Positions 48,739 to 61,400 of a DNA stretch of 64,000 nt are shown here, one piece after another. This DNA is from Undaria pinnatifida (taxonomy: Eukaryota; Sar; Phaeophyceae; Laminariales; Alariaceae): the NCBI GenBank assembly GCA_012845835.1, contig JABAKD010000026.1, positions 310,001 through 374,000 of the forward strand, read 5' to 3'. Below the pieces are notes generated by a model. That model saw only the letters and a program-made list of their open reading frames with translations, did not search any database and was not told where the DNA came from. A program made the position numbers and the translations under genes. Within the stretch, counting starts at the first letter, position 1, and every line of letters starts with the position of its first letter.

Positions 48739-51440
48739 TCAACCTGCTCTTACCCTATCGCATTCGAGTGCCCTTATGTCGTGACCGGTTGCCCCTCTTA
48801 CGGTAATTAGCCCCTTCGCCGCCATGGGACTACCACCCCCCCCGCAACAGAGCACCGCGACCACTGGGTGTTTTTTTGCGGCGGAAGTCATGGCGGCGGG
48901 TTTGTCAGTGCCGGAGTCATTATCTCCGCTTGGGGTAAAAATTACGCTCGCTGCAACCGCCTCGTTTTTCTCGGTTGGCTTGTCCACCCCGTCTACTCTT
49001 AGCTGGCTGAGTAACACGCTGTCTAGTACTGGTCCTCGGGGGTCGTCGATACGTGGTCCTGATGGGGGGGTCGTCTGGGAACGAGTCTTCTACGTCGGCG
49101 CCCGAAATATCGCCCAGTGGCAGCTTCGACAGCACGTCCGGCAGCTGATGGTTTGCCCCGATCGCCACTGGAGGTCCATGTCGTACTCCATCAACTTGAG
49201 CGCCCACAGGTGGAGCTTTGACGAGAGGGCCTGCTTCTTGAACAGGCACGTGATTGCGGAGCAGTCGGTGATCAAGATGAATTCCCCCCCCGACAAGTAC
49301 GGCCTGTGATGCTGGATGGTCCACAACACCGCCATAATCTCTCGCTCAGTCGCTGAACGCTTGACATCAGTCTTTGACCACGGGTGGCTCGCGTACCCGA
49401 GAACGCGCCCTGCTCCTACTGGTGTCCTATGTAAGAGCGGCTCCGGCGCCCAGCTCGTTGGCGTCGGTATGCAGCTGAAACGCATCCTCCCAGTCAAGCA
49501 ACGACAGCATCGGTAGCTACGTGAGAAGATGGGTCAATGCCTTCAGAGCCTTGTCCTGCTCCGCGCCCCACGGCATTAGAAGCCTTCTTGCCGTTTTGGA
49601 TGCGAACCGCTCGTGCCTGAGAAAGTTCGAAATAGGGGCTACGAGCAAGCCGTATCCAGGCACGAACTTCGTGAGATAGCTTACCCAAGCCCAAAAACGA
49701 CCGAACCTCCTCTACCGTGTTTGCCCCACAGAGTTTAGTCAAACTTCCATCTTCGCTTGCGATGCCTGTACGCCCAGTCTGCTGCCAACCATACCGACGA
49801 ACTCTGCGGTGCGCACCTCATCCACTTGGACAGGTTCACTGGTAACCCGAACTGATGGAGCCGCGCCAGTACCTTCTCCACAAGCTCTTCATGCCCATCG
49901 ACATGCTTGGCATGAATAATGGTGTTGTCGATCCATATCTGAGCGCCATTACTTTTTGGTGGGCCCAGCGCCTCCTCCACATAGCCCGCAAAGAGTCTTC
50001 ACTTCAAGTCCACAGCGGTTGAACATTCACAGTTCACCGCGGGCGTCGCGAGAGACTTTCTTGTGCTTGCCTTTCTCCGCAACTTCCAGCTGGGTGAAAA
50101 TCGACGCTAGTTCGATGGACGTGAAGCAAATGGCGCCGCTCAGGTTGTCGAAGATGCTTTCGATATTCCCCAACCCTCCGATGTTGGACTCCAGCAGCAC
50201 GTTCAACCCAAGTCCAGACGGATCCTTACCTTGCCACCCTTCTTCCCCACCACAACGCAATTAGCCGCCCTCGCAGACTGCGACCGACGGATGGTCCCTG
50301 ATTTCTTCCGCTTCGCCAACTCGATCTGGACAATGGTCGTTTCCCCCGGTGACCCCCGTCGCTGTTTCGCCTCGTGGGGCGTGCAACTGCTTTCAATCAG
50401 AGGCAGCTACAGCTTTGGCGGTTGCACGTCGGCACATTTTCCGGGTTAACCGGGAACACGTGGCGGTTCCTCTCCAACATTAAAAATATAGCTGGCTCCA
50501 CACGATCGCACGTCTGAACAATGTTGGCCAGCGACATGTCCACCCCATCGGCGTTTTCCCCCCCACCTTCCTGCGACGCCCCAAGTGCTGGTTGCAACCC
50601 CCTCTCTGATGCGACGTCCGCCGGAGGGACTGCGTCTAACACCATCCGCATGCGTTTCTTGTCACTCGTGTTGGCGGCGTACATACAAGCAACATGCTTC
50701 AGTACAAAGGGAATTTTCAAACAGTTGATCACCTTGCACTGTAGCGGCGTTCTGGGGTATCACCATTGCGCTCCTTGCGCAATCCCCTGATCCGCCCCCA
50801 TCTCCATGTTGTATGACGACTTCGGTTCCACCACCACCATTGGCTGTCTTGAGGTTGGACTCTCTTAGTATATAAGCATCCACCTGCACGCTTACGAAAC
50901 CCGGCATCACCGTCTGCCGGGCTGGTCACAACTACCACGACAGGGTCCCGACGCCCTCCCAGGCCACCGATCCCTCGCTGGCCGTCGGCGGCTCGACTGT
51001 TCCCGCTGGTTCTCCTTCTCCATCCGGCGGCTTGATGGCACAGAACTGTTCCCACGTTACCCATCTCTCAACCACCGTTGGTTCGACCTGTGCTTTGTTG
51101 GGTTGGAGCTGCCTGCCAGCTCACTGCCTTCTGGTCCGCCACCTTCGAATGGGAGGCGCCCGGTCACGAGAGGAAGAACACCCATGGTGACTCTGGTGCC
51201 GGCTTGAAACCTCCACCGAACGTGAAACTGATATTGCTGCCGTGCTTCCCCAGAAGCGCTGCCCCTATATTTAGACCGTATGGGGGACCCTCGACCACCC
51301 GCACAAGTACTTTACGCACCGGGTCATTCGTGCTAAAAACAATCGGAAGTTTACACGACCCCGATTTTTTCATGCGAGGGGCTGTGCTGCTCGTGAGGTT
51401 GGCTGCCGTCAACCACCCCTGTCCCCTCAGGATTATCATC
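48739..51440 (-). pseudogene. Decayed Ty3/gypsy pol region (protease, RT, RNase H)
   Basis: Read on the - strand, domains come in the Ty3/gypsy order. Protease-like: PPYGLNIGAALLGKHGSN (51164-51440). A linker with LLERNRHVFPV-like sequence (50397-50732). Reverse transcriptase fingers and palm: KKGGKVRIRLDLG and ICFTSIELASIFTQLEVAEK (50027-50330). An altered active site, WIDN, replaces the usual YIDD (about 49924-49935). RNase H: SKTDVKRSATEREIMAVLW (about 49310-49430). Frame changes and stops separate the parts, and no integrase or LTR pair was recognised. The broken frame and altered active-site residue indicate a dead copy. The frame at 48739-49017 is unassigned. Confidence 0.8.
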
Positions 51441-51559
51441 GATTGCCCCCTCCTTCCGCTGCGCTCAACTGAATGTACGAATGCCGCAGAGAGTTGTCAT
51501 CACCGTCCCCTGTGTCAACCAGCACTTCTATCGGAATGCGACCACTAGTCCTGGTGTGA

Positions 51560-53500
51560 TGCTACATGAACGCACGCACCCACACCTATTTAGCTCCCGC
51601 ACCTATGGCCACCACGTTGTGTGATGAGTTGACGCGTAGGGCAGCTAACGTGGGATCACTGTGCGGGGACAAGGGGTACGTGGTCTGTTACCCCTATCCA
51701 ATGTTCACCTGCCCCTCTTGGCCGACACGGCACGATAGGTATGGCCTCTCTCCTCCTCTTCCCTCCGTTTCTGCGTTCGATGCCCGCGTTGGCTGCTGTC
51801 CCCCGGGGCGCATCGTCAGGCCCGGGAGGCACCTGTGCTGGCTTCGCTCCGCACGGTAGTGTATGCGCTCAGCATCTCGAGAGCCGTGAGCATGCTTGAC
51901 TCCAGCTCGGAGTTGGGGCCTTGCGCTGAGAGATTCCAACGGGGGTACATACCGTGTGGAACCACGTCCGCGTCGCAAATCACTCGACTGTCCGCGGCGT
52001 CAGAGGGTCGACTTGGGCGCGCGCAGGGTTGGTTCCTTCCTTAGATAACTGATCTTCGGGCATGACCCACGCTGTCCCTTCAAACTGGGGAGTGATTCTC
52101 GTAAACTAGTCAACGAACACCACAGGGTCGTTCCTCCATTAGAGCTCGCTTTGAGGAGCCACGGTAACATCCACAAAACCTTCCTGGCCCTTGACCATTC
52201 CAATATCGCGTACCAGGTACTATTTTGTTTACAACCCTTTAAGCCTCCTTCGAAGTGCTATATCCCACCACCTCTACGTGGTGGGCTGCATTCTGAGGTG
52301 GTCCCGCCACGGCTGGTTGGGGTGTGTGTGCGTCAATGCTCCATCAAATCTATGGAGTGGGGCGAAGCAGTTGCACGTATGGTGCTCCATGTTACGCGCC
52401 GTATATCGTGGACGGGAGCTGCGGCTAGTGTAACATTTGCGCCTGAAGGGATGCGCGAAAAGGTGACGAGCAACAGGATACCCCCCTCCCATGTCACTTA
52501 GGCTCCACAATTGCGATATGTAGCCTGCCAGATGGCTCGATGAGTGCGGTGGCTAACTGGTCGCCAATGGTTTTGGGGCGGCGCCTGCATCTATACCCCT
52601 TGCTGCGGCTGCTGTTGCTGCTGCTTCTGCGGCGGCGGTGGCAGTGGCGGTGGTGGCGGCGGCGGAGCCCCCTATAGCTGTGGTTGCGAGCCCTCCGGCG
52701 ATGGGCCCGGATGCTGGTGCTGTTCCGGCCTCCCCTCTTTTCTGTGGTGGTCGCACTCTTGGGGTGCGCTGCCGTAGCTACTATCATGGCTGCGGCGGCA
52801 GCGATGTTCTTTGGGGTTGCGGCTGGGACTGCGGCAGCGACGGCGACAGTCCTTCCTGTCGCTGCTGCGGCTGTGGGGGCGACTTCGTCCCTTGCTGTCG
52901 CAGTTGCGGTCGTGGTGGCGGCGGCGTTTGTTCCCGTCGCTGCTGCTGCTGTTGTCGTGGCGGCATGCCTTGCTGGTGCGGTCGTGGCCATGACTACCAC
53001 GGCGGCTGACCTCTCGGGCACGGTCGCTACTGCTGTCGTAATCGATTAATGGACGGCAGTCGTCGATTGCGCTACCTCCTGTGCCTTGCCGCTTGCCTCG
53101 GTCGAAACCATCGTCGATTGCGCCACCTCGTACGTCTAGGCACCGGCCACGGTCGGGGCTTTTGGTGTCTCTACGGGCGCGACCATTGGCGCTGCGGTCA
53201 CCAAGGTAACCCTGGCCGAGGCTGCGAGGTGCATGACCTCCTTCTCGTGGGCCCCGTTCACTGGTTTGGCGACATCTCGATACCCTATTTTCCTCTTCTT
53301 TCACCTTTTCTTTTTGTTTTTAATCTTCTTTCTCTTCTTTCCTTTCGTTCCGCTCCTTTTCGTGCTTCTTCCGGTTGTACATTTTCCAGCCCTGGTGGTG
53401 CGCTCGGAACGTTGATAGAAGCACGGGAGGGACGGGATCCACAATGAAAAAGTATATATCTTGCTTTTTGTTTCAGTTTTTGTCTACTACGGTGTAACAT
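51560..53500 (-). other. Low-complexity region, possible gag part of the Ty3 element
   Basis: This lies upstream of the protease on the - strand, where gag would be. A 210-codon - frame (52672-53304) is Arg/Ser/Asp/His-rich (RRGSHGHDRTSKACRHD). A charged frame precedes it at 53285-53500 (KGAERKERRERR). No capsid or zinc-knuckle motif is convincing. The DNA at 52600-53050 is GCN/CTG-rich, so all frames look compositionally biased; chance frames or an SR-like protein remnant are alternatives. Confidence 0.35.
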
Positions 53501-54919
53501 TAGCGTAATATACGGTACTGATTGTTCGCCGCACTTGTATTCGTACGTGAAGACGGTATTTGTTGTGTTTTCTAATTTACATGAGAGTCATACCTTGACT
53601 CTAGTGTTTTCCTATTTGTTGAGGATCATGCCTGGATTGAAACCAAGGGGAAGTAAAACAGGGGCATCTGATACCGCGTACGTGCGAGTAGTGTTTTCAA
53701 TTGCTCTGGGCCTTGTATCCTTAAGTCTTGCCCGACCCCACCATCGGTAAACGGGGGTATACGGGCGGTATTATGAACATCACTTCTGGCGTGTATCAGC
53801 ACCGTTTGTTCGCAGATGGGTTTCGAACAAAATGCTTGCATGCAGGCATTTATTGGACACGAACAAACATGCTTGGGTTCGTGATGGATAACGAGCAGCA
53901 GACGGACATGCGCGAGCAACAGACAGAGGGGACACGAGCAACAGGTGTGCCTGAATGCTATGACCAAACGCCAGTTTAAAAAGAAAACCAAGCAGCTGGC
54001 AGAGCACCAGTGGCAACATACACAAGTAACTGCAAAGGCAAGCATACCTAAACCCATCGCGTACTTATGATACGGAATACTCGAGGAATACACACAAGGC
54101 ACACGCATACAGGTACATGGCACGAGGTGCCTCCAGTGTCATACGGCATAACACATCACATATACGATGTGACCCGAAGGATACTCCCCTGCTTGGCAAT
54201 ACAAGGACCACTGTGTATTGACACTAGTGATCGAATGGTAATTACAGTCATAGACGGAGTGCTACACATTTTGATCGGATTTTTTCGACATAAGGTGATA
54301 CGATTTCCAGCGAAGGTCCCCTAGTAGACCTTCGGTCTTCCTGCATTGCATTACGATAAGCGATCTTCCTGGGTTCACCATGAAACGGCAGGGTTCAAGT
54401 CTCAGATCATGAAGGGAGCTAGGCCCCTCACATCTATCTGTGACTATCTCACCTGGTGCGTTACGTTCGTGCAGCGCCTCCTCGTCCAAAGTTTTGCAGA
54501 CCCTCTGGAAAGGAGAATCGTAGTCACATCGAAGTCGCAACAGTTCGAGCGGATGATCAACGAGAGAATAAGCGCGATAACAGCGACGGCAGACACAACA
54601 GTGCCAAAGGGGCAAGGGGTTGGTAGAGGGACTCACAGGTCACCTCTCTTGAGTTCCTTGTTTCAAGGGGTAGAATCCATAGACGCTGGGCGCTTCCTTG
54701 ATTCCACGTCATTGGGCTTTCTTACAAGAAACCGGAGGCTTTCCCATATCGGGGAGATCCTCCATGCCCCTGTCCAATGAAGCCGAAGGAGTTTGATAGC
54801 TTACCCTCTGCACACAAACAGACCCTTCGCGTGACTCTGATGAGCACAGCCGCCACGCGACGCGCTTCCCTTCCTAGCGCTGCTGCACTTCAACAGTCGA
54901 CAGTACACGACTTATATGG
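53501..54919. other. No recognised feature
   Basis: Frames of 124-165 codons on both strands overlap without motifs. No RNA gene or repeat was recognised. The + frame at 54346-54780 is the longest on its strand and has no family signature. Confidence 0.35.
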
Positions 54920-55400
54920 GATGTGAAGCCAAGCTGGGGTCAAACCATAGGACCCACGGGACAGGAACACCAAAAACCAAAGATAAAAAAAAGGGGCGGG
55001 GTCAAGAGGCGACGGCCTGTGGGCTGCACAGTCAGGACTGGCTGCAAAGCCAGGACATGGAGGCCGGTTTCGATGAACCCTGGGGGTAGGTATGCCAAAA
55101 CAAAGCAAGAAAAATGGCGCCAAGAGGAGCAAGACCTGATGGATGCAAAGCCAGGATGGAGGTCAGTGTGCTTGGACCCTAGGGGCAGGTATGCGGAAAA
55201 AAAGTGGGAAAAGTAACCAGAGGAGCAAGACCTCTTGGCTGCAAATACAGAACTTAGGTCGACCGTTGGGGCATGTACGCCGTCAAAAGAGAAGAAAAAC
55301 GAGTCCAGGGAAACAGATATTTTGCTACAAAGCTAGACCGGGGTGTTACTACGCGGGGGCCCTTGGAGGCAGGTATAATCACAAGAACGAGGAGGGTCTA
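54920..55400 (+). repeat. Diverged tandem repeats of about 90-110 bp
   Basis: Units start near 54922, 55030, 55141, 55236 and 55324 with GGCTGCAAAGCCAGGA or a variant. They are followed by GG-GGTAGGTATGCC-like sequence and an A-rich stretch, then GAGGAGCAAGACCT. Spacing falls from about 110 to 88 bp. In one frame two units read alike (GGRYAKTKQEK, RGRYAEKKWEK), but later units have stops. Confidence 0.7.
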
Positions 55401-56579
55401 GCAGACCCGACAAATGGGCTGGGAAGGCAGCACGAGACCGCTAACGTGGGACTTACAGGGGCTAAACAAGACGATGGAAGACCATATCATGTTACGAACA
55501 GACCATGGTTCGTCGGCATGCACAAAACGTGGGCAGAGTACACCGGCGGTAGAAGTCGGGCGTAAAACCACAAAGACGAGCACTCGTCGTTTTGTAGAAA
55601 GTAGAACAACTGATGTCCAAGTTCAACTTGAAAGTGAAATCACCATGGTGATCACCGAAAAGCTAACAAGTGCTACATTGAATGCGGCAAATAAGACAGA
55701 AGGCATACTACTACGTTGAAACGTTTATGGACCCTCAAGGATGGCCAGACTTCGAGGGGCTTCGCTGGGGAGCCATGAGGTGAAAATGCTGACTCTGCTG
55801 GTAGGTGCTTGTTTTGAGACAACACGGTCCACGAACAAGTTCTCGCAGAAAACGAAAGGAAAAGGCTACTACGGTCGATAGCTGCGCACATCTGTAGCCG
55901 TTAAGGAACAAGCGTGTCCGGAAATTGCAAGGAAGCATAATAATAGCCGCGGGGCATGAACGAAGAAACGGCAGGGTGTGCTTTCCGAGCATTCACGTAC
56001 TGTAGAGACAGAAGGGTATACGTTCCCATCGGCGGCGTATGGAGAAGAAAATGCTGGGATAGAAAAACCAGAAGTAATACGACGAGTTGTCCTGACTATA
56101 CTGCGAGAAAAGCGAAAATGGGGTCGTGACATACAACGTAGGACCCAGAAATGTTGCTAAAACAGCAAGCGCATGGTGTAGACGACACCTCGGTTGGCAA
56201 ATAATCAGACAGAACTGTTACGATTTGACGGGCTGATACTATAAGCCGGATAGAGGGGGGGACATCAACTAACGTATGGCAATAACAATGCTAGCGGAGA
56301 GCATACACACAGTGCAAGCAAAGTCTAGGATAATAAACGATCAGGCGAAATGACCACGGTTTAGCGCGTTGTCACTATATGTTCGCATAGAGAGTGGGGT
56401 CGTGAACGAACATAAACCCAGAAATAGTAGCAGAAAGTCGATGGCGTCAAACTCTGGAATCTGGCCTATTTAGCGCCATTCGTATTGGAAGCGAACACCA
56501 AAAAAATACAGAAAAAACTTACGCGAAAGCACACGGATGCCTAACAGAGAAGGGGGGACTTGAGCAAAGCGATCTCACG
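55401..56579. other. Probable continuation of degenerate repeats, no gene
   Basis: Phrases such as GGGGTCGTGACATACAACGT (56123) and GGGGTCGTGAACGAACATAA (56397), each followed by ACCCAGAAAT, show further low-identity repetition. No protein family was recognised in frames up to 140 codons. Confidence 0.4.
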
Positions 56580-56970
56580 GAAATACGACAAAAACGACGC
56601 CTTAAATAAGCATCTATGGAGTGCGTAGCGTTGTAGAAAACAGATGACGGACCAAGGAAGGCATACCACAGCTGAAATAAATAAGCACAACGCCTCTAAA
56701 TAAACACCTATGTCGTACGTAGTGCAGAAAGCAGAGGAACTGCCAAGCCAGATATACCACAACGGTCGCGAAGACAAATGCGACGCCTCAGTAAGCACCT
56801 ACGATGACATACGTAGTGCAGAAAACAGGGGAAAATCCAAGAGAAATATACCACAACGGTCGTGAAGACAAATACGGCGCCTCAACAATCACCCAAGACG
56901 TACGTATTGCACAAAATAGGGGAAAGGCCAAGACAAATACACCTCAGCGGTTTTGCGGACTGCTAATTAA
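56580..56970 (+). repeat. Tandem repeat, about four units of 93 bp
   Basis: TACGTAGTGCAGAAA (near 56717, 56810) and TACGTATTGCACAAA (56901) mark successive units, with a more diverged first unit near 56625. Each unit also has ATACCACAACGGTCG and GCGCCTCA-like words. About 80-85% identity between the middle units. Confidence 0.8.
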
Positions 56971-59150
56971 GGCAAGCTTAACCGGTGGAGAGAAACAAAA
57001 ACAAGGCAGGTATGCGACCTAGTTACGAAAACCTGGCAGGACCAGCAGGGGGGGAGAAGAAGGCTGAACCATCACAACTCTTACGCCTAGTTACGATAAT
57101 ATGGAGAATGCTAAACCGACAGCTGGAAGACCAGAGTAACATACCGACACAAACACGCATATGTGCGTGCTGGTCAAACACGGATGAAACCAAGAAGTCA
57201 AGGCAAGCAAGAGGCATCGTGGAACTAACTGAACAACAAAATCAACTTTGAAAAATATCAATACGCACACAAAATTCAGAAAGAACGATTAAGGGGAGGG
57301 GCAGCAGAACCGAGGGTAAGTGCGACTCAACGCGGTAATACCCTGGCTACAAACCTCTCTGTCGCGTAGCGTTGCCAACACGCCGATCTGTAGTTGATGC
57401 TGCGCGAAGATGTGCAGTAGGCGGGCCGCAAATTGGTCTTGGAACCGGATTGTGTAGGGGCATGGAGAAACATTCAACGCAACGCGGCCGGTGGTCGTAC
57501 GAGAGTGTGCTGCGGCGCCCCGAGCGCGAGACGGTGACGTCGGGGTCGCGGAAGATGTGGTAAGAGCGCTGTTGATGGCCAATAGTCCGGCAAAACGAGA
57601 TGAATGGGTTTGAACGGGTGCGTTGAAAACCTCCAAGCGCAAAACAGTGAGGATAGGGTGATCGCGGACGATGCGGTAAGAGCAGTGCGACAGTAAAATA
57701 CCGAGGCTGTAGCAGTTCAACATCGTCGAATGAGGTGTCGGTCGCGTACGCGGCGGTGAAATGTGCGTGTCCCGCAACGTGCATATAGACGTGGGCGCTG
57801 ATGCTGTAGTAGTCCTCCAAAGTGGGCCAGTGATTATGCCTTCGGTGTTTGTCTCGGTGAACTTTGTTTTTTCCGCGGCGTGGATGACTGCAAGGTGGCT
57901 GGGATAGACGGTGTAAAAGGACCGAAGTCGTCGACGACGCTGGTGACGCCGGGGTCGATTGGTAGTGGCGTTGAAGGGGAATGGCTACCGACGCAGATGC
58001 TGCAGGAATCGGTGGAATATGTGCCAAATGGTCGGCGCTGACGGTGACGATGACGCCGGAGTCGGTGGCAGTGGCCAGAAAAAGGGGCGCCTTCCAGACG
58101 AGGTGGCTGTTTAAAGCGGTGGGCAGAATACTGAACGTAGTGGTTGCGGAAGACCGAGACGAAGCTCAGGTGAAGGGTGGAACTCTGGTGAAGGTGGAGC
58201 TCTGGTGGCGAAGCTTAGGTGGTTGCAAAGCTCTGATCATGGGTCAATCGCGCAGCAGTGGGGGTTTTGATGATCTTGGAAGTGGGGCCGCAGATGTTGG
58301 TGAGAAAAACCGTAATCGGAATGGCGGTCTCACGGTTTCCAGCGGCGGCGGTGGAGCGACGACGGCTCTGGGGAAGACGTCATCCAACGAAGGATGAGGA
58401 AAAACTAAATCGGATGTGCCAATGGTGGGCGCTGGGAAGAACGATGGATGCCCTGAAAGCCGATCCAGGAGGAGCGCCAGAGTCCACAGCACCTTTCCCG
58501 GGGCTGGCTAGCGAACCGGAGGCGATGTGGTAGGCGGAAATAGACCCGACGAACGGTTTAGACGAGCGGTCGATGATATCTTGGTATAAACCCAACGGCG
58601 AAAGTTGCCGAATCAGATCTCAGTGAAATGTGTTGTGGTGCATCGGGCAGGAGGGGGGGGAGTTTGAGCCCGCCCAAAATCGCATGAGAGGTGCGCTGTT
58701 TGTGCGTCGTCGGTAGAGGGGAGCGGATGGTGATGTTGGATCGGACGGAAGGGGGAACTAGTCCACCCAAAATGACAGCCAGAATTCTCGCATGGTCTGC
58801 ATCGCGAGCGAAGAATGGGTGAAAGGGTTCGATTACTGACTGAAAAGGTCCCGTACCAGGCTCGGCAGGTTCAACAGCCTAAAAACAAAGAACGAAACTC
58901 CGAAAAGGGCAGCGGTGGGATGGTAGAGGTGAGGCGGGAAGGAGGAGGAGCGAGCCTACCCTCAAACTGATACTCGGCTGGAAAAGTTCATACCCAGAAT
59001 TTAAAATGACTCAAATTCAGAAGATGGAAGCGGCGGGATGTGGTGAGGGGTTGAGAGGGACGTGGGAACGAGCCCACCCAAGCCGATGCCCGACTTGAAG
59101 AGGTCGTCACCGGAGGTTTCTTGCCGGAGCCAAACACTACATAGCTAGCT
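56971..59150. other. GC-rich block of degenerate repeats, no recognised gene
   Basis: Frames up to 226 codons (57347-58027, - strand) have no motif. Repetition is visible: GACGCCGGGGTCGATTGGTA (57948) against GACGCCGGAGTCGGTGGCAG (58052). At 58920-59110 two units of about 118 bp share GAGCC-ACCC and CTGGAAAAG-TTCA-like words. I read it as an old array rather than genes, with limited confidence. Confidence 0.4.
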
Positions 59151-59454
59151 AGCTCGTCGGGGTGGAAGCAGAAGCCATCGGGTTAGAGCTATCGGGTCGA
59201 CCCGGGGGTCTGACGCTACGGGCGCGGCTAAGGGCGGATGTGTGGGTTGCGCTCTTTGATCTTTTCTTCGCGCTCACACCATAACATAATGCTGCAAACG
59301 AAACCGGGGATAACACAGAGGGCACGACATCCTGGGAAAAGTACAAGGGACCAAGGACCAACCAACCGATCAAGCTCTATATCCAGACATGCTTTGACCA
59401 GTGAGTTTTCGACTGTTACTCATCACGGGTCCATTCGACCCGACCCGCATGAAT

Positions 59455-59700
59455 CCCACACCTCACGGATTACTCGAAGTGTGGCGGATCGGGTCGGGTC
59501 GGGTCGGGGCAATAGGCTTTCAAATCTTGCGGGTCGGGTCGGGTCAGGAGATGTTCATATCTCACGGGTCGGTTCGGGTTGGGTCACGATGTTCCAAATC
59601 TCGCGGGTCGGGTAGCGTCGGGTCAAGACGTCTTGACATTTCGTTTGTAGGGTCGGGTCAGTTGACCCGACGCGACCCGACCTGTGAGGTTTGACCTGAC
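59455..59700 (+). repeat. GGGTC-rich degenerate repeat with inverted right end
   Basis: CGGGTCGGGTCGGGTC-type runs alternate with TTCAAATCTTGCGGGTCGG, TTCATATCTCACGGGTCGG and TTCCAAATCTCGCGGGTCGG (a roughly 50-bp higher period). Near 59655-59690 the repeat flips to CGACCCGACC, giving a dyad around GTTGACCCGAC. Confidence 0.8.
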
Positions 59701-59819
59701 CCGTGAACAGCCCTGGAAAATGAAGAAAAAAACAAGAGTACACACGTACATAACGATACATGGTACCTGGTACTGCGCAATGCTGCCTGGTACTGTATGT
59801 TCGAAAGAAGCCCAGTGCA

Positions 59820-60200
59820 GCAGACCACGGCACAGCACCGCACCACAGGGCAAGACACTGCACCCGGCACGGCACGGCACTGGGCTGGGCTGCTCAACTA
59901 TAGCTATGCTGAGCTGAGCTGGGAGTGGATTTTTGGTGATTCAACAATGTAGTACAGTTTCGTGCAAACCTGATGTTACATCTACTACTGAAGTAGCACC
60001 GGGACCTGGTATGATACTTCGAATGACACCTGGCTTGTACGAAAGAGCAAGTACAGCAATGCACGCAGCACGGCACAGCACCACACAGCACCGCGCACCA
60101 CTGCACCGCACCGCACCGCACGGCACCGCACGGCACCGCACTGCGCTGCGCTACTGAGCTGGCGCTGCGGCGCGCTGCTGAGCTGAGCTGAGTTGATGAT
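59820..60200 (+). repeat. GCAC/GCTGA low-complexity tract
   Basis: CAGCACCGCAC and GGCACGGCAC words dominate 59820-59885 and 60060-60150, each followed by GAGCTGAGCTG-type sequence. ACCTGGTATGAT with a nearby CTTCG recurs at about 60004 and 60225, so two larger units of about 220-300 bp may be present. Confidence 0.7.
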
Positions 60201-61400
60201 GAGCCAAGCTGATCCTGCTGCGACCTGGTATGATGGAACTTCGTACAACAAAAAATAACTTGGACGCTACACGCCTGCTACATCGATACAGCACTACTAG
60301 CGACAATGCATCTGGTTGTGGGACGAGGCTCCAGCGTCACCCTCGAGATAGCTAGAGTCACCCCCGCCCAGCCCCAGTTCGAATAGCTTGCTCAAGACTG
60401 CGCCCCTTATTCTAGTGATTGCCTTGAGGTGTGGGTGGAAGGAGGTCATAACGCCCAGCCCAACCGGGATGCTCCACTCGACGACTTCCACCGACGAGCA
60501 ACGCTACTTGCCTAAGATTACGGCTTCCAGCGGTTCTGGATTACAGCACGAAACTACTGCTTAACATTCCGGACCATCGCACCATGAGCCCACCTCGACT
60601 ACATGTTGGCAGCTACATCCGTGCTTGTCCCAGGACGTACGCACTTTAAAGTAACAGCAATGGAACCGTCAATGACGGGGACCGCCGCTGCACTAGTGTT
60701 TTTCGCACAGCTGCGCCTGGGGCCGAGAGGCAGCCCTGTCATTTAGACGGAAGACTCGCGATCATACATGACCAGGATATGCCCTGAGCCCCCTTCCCCG
60801 TCACCCTCGCCGGCCTTGTGCATTGCGTGAACACGGACCACAGTTCACTCCTGCTCATCCGACGTGTGAAGCCAGGACCCACAGGGTATATTCACCCCGC
60901 TCCTTGAGCGCCATCTACGGAGACCCTCCCAGGGCCTCGATGATACAATACCGAATCCCCCCTAGGGTGCACGCGTGAATTCAGCCTGCCTATTCTCGAG
61001 ATCAGCCAGCTGCTCCCTCGCCGACACCACATCACAGTCTAATAGACAGCAGCAAATGACCACTGTTTGGTAACACAAGGGAGCCAGCCTGAATATAACT
61101 ACCTTTTCTCTTAGATGTTCCACGTCGTCACAAAACGTCCAGGCGAAATAATCTTAAATTTACCCCCCCACCCCCCACGAAACCCCTTTGTACAGGCGTT
61201 TCGGGGTGAGATAGTGAGCCCCCACAACGAAGCAGCGGCGATGACAGCCTTGCTTGCCGGTCCTTGGCGCAAGCTCGCCGGTTAGAGCTCGTTTAAACCC
61301 GTAGACCAGACTGACGTCGTCCGAAGCCGTCAAATGCCGGAACTTGTTCACCATCATGCAACGACTGTCGACACCTACCACTGCCCTCCCAGTTCGAATC
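60201..61400. other. No recognised feature
   Basis: Mixed-composition DNA with no long convincing frame, RNA gene or repeat recognised. Confidence 0.4.

Noticed and set aside
52494-53304. SR-type splicing factor gene
   Set aside because: Arg/Ser-rich readings occur in several frames of GC-rich triplet-biased DNA; no RNA-binding domain was found, and the position suits a retroelement gag.
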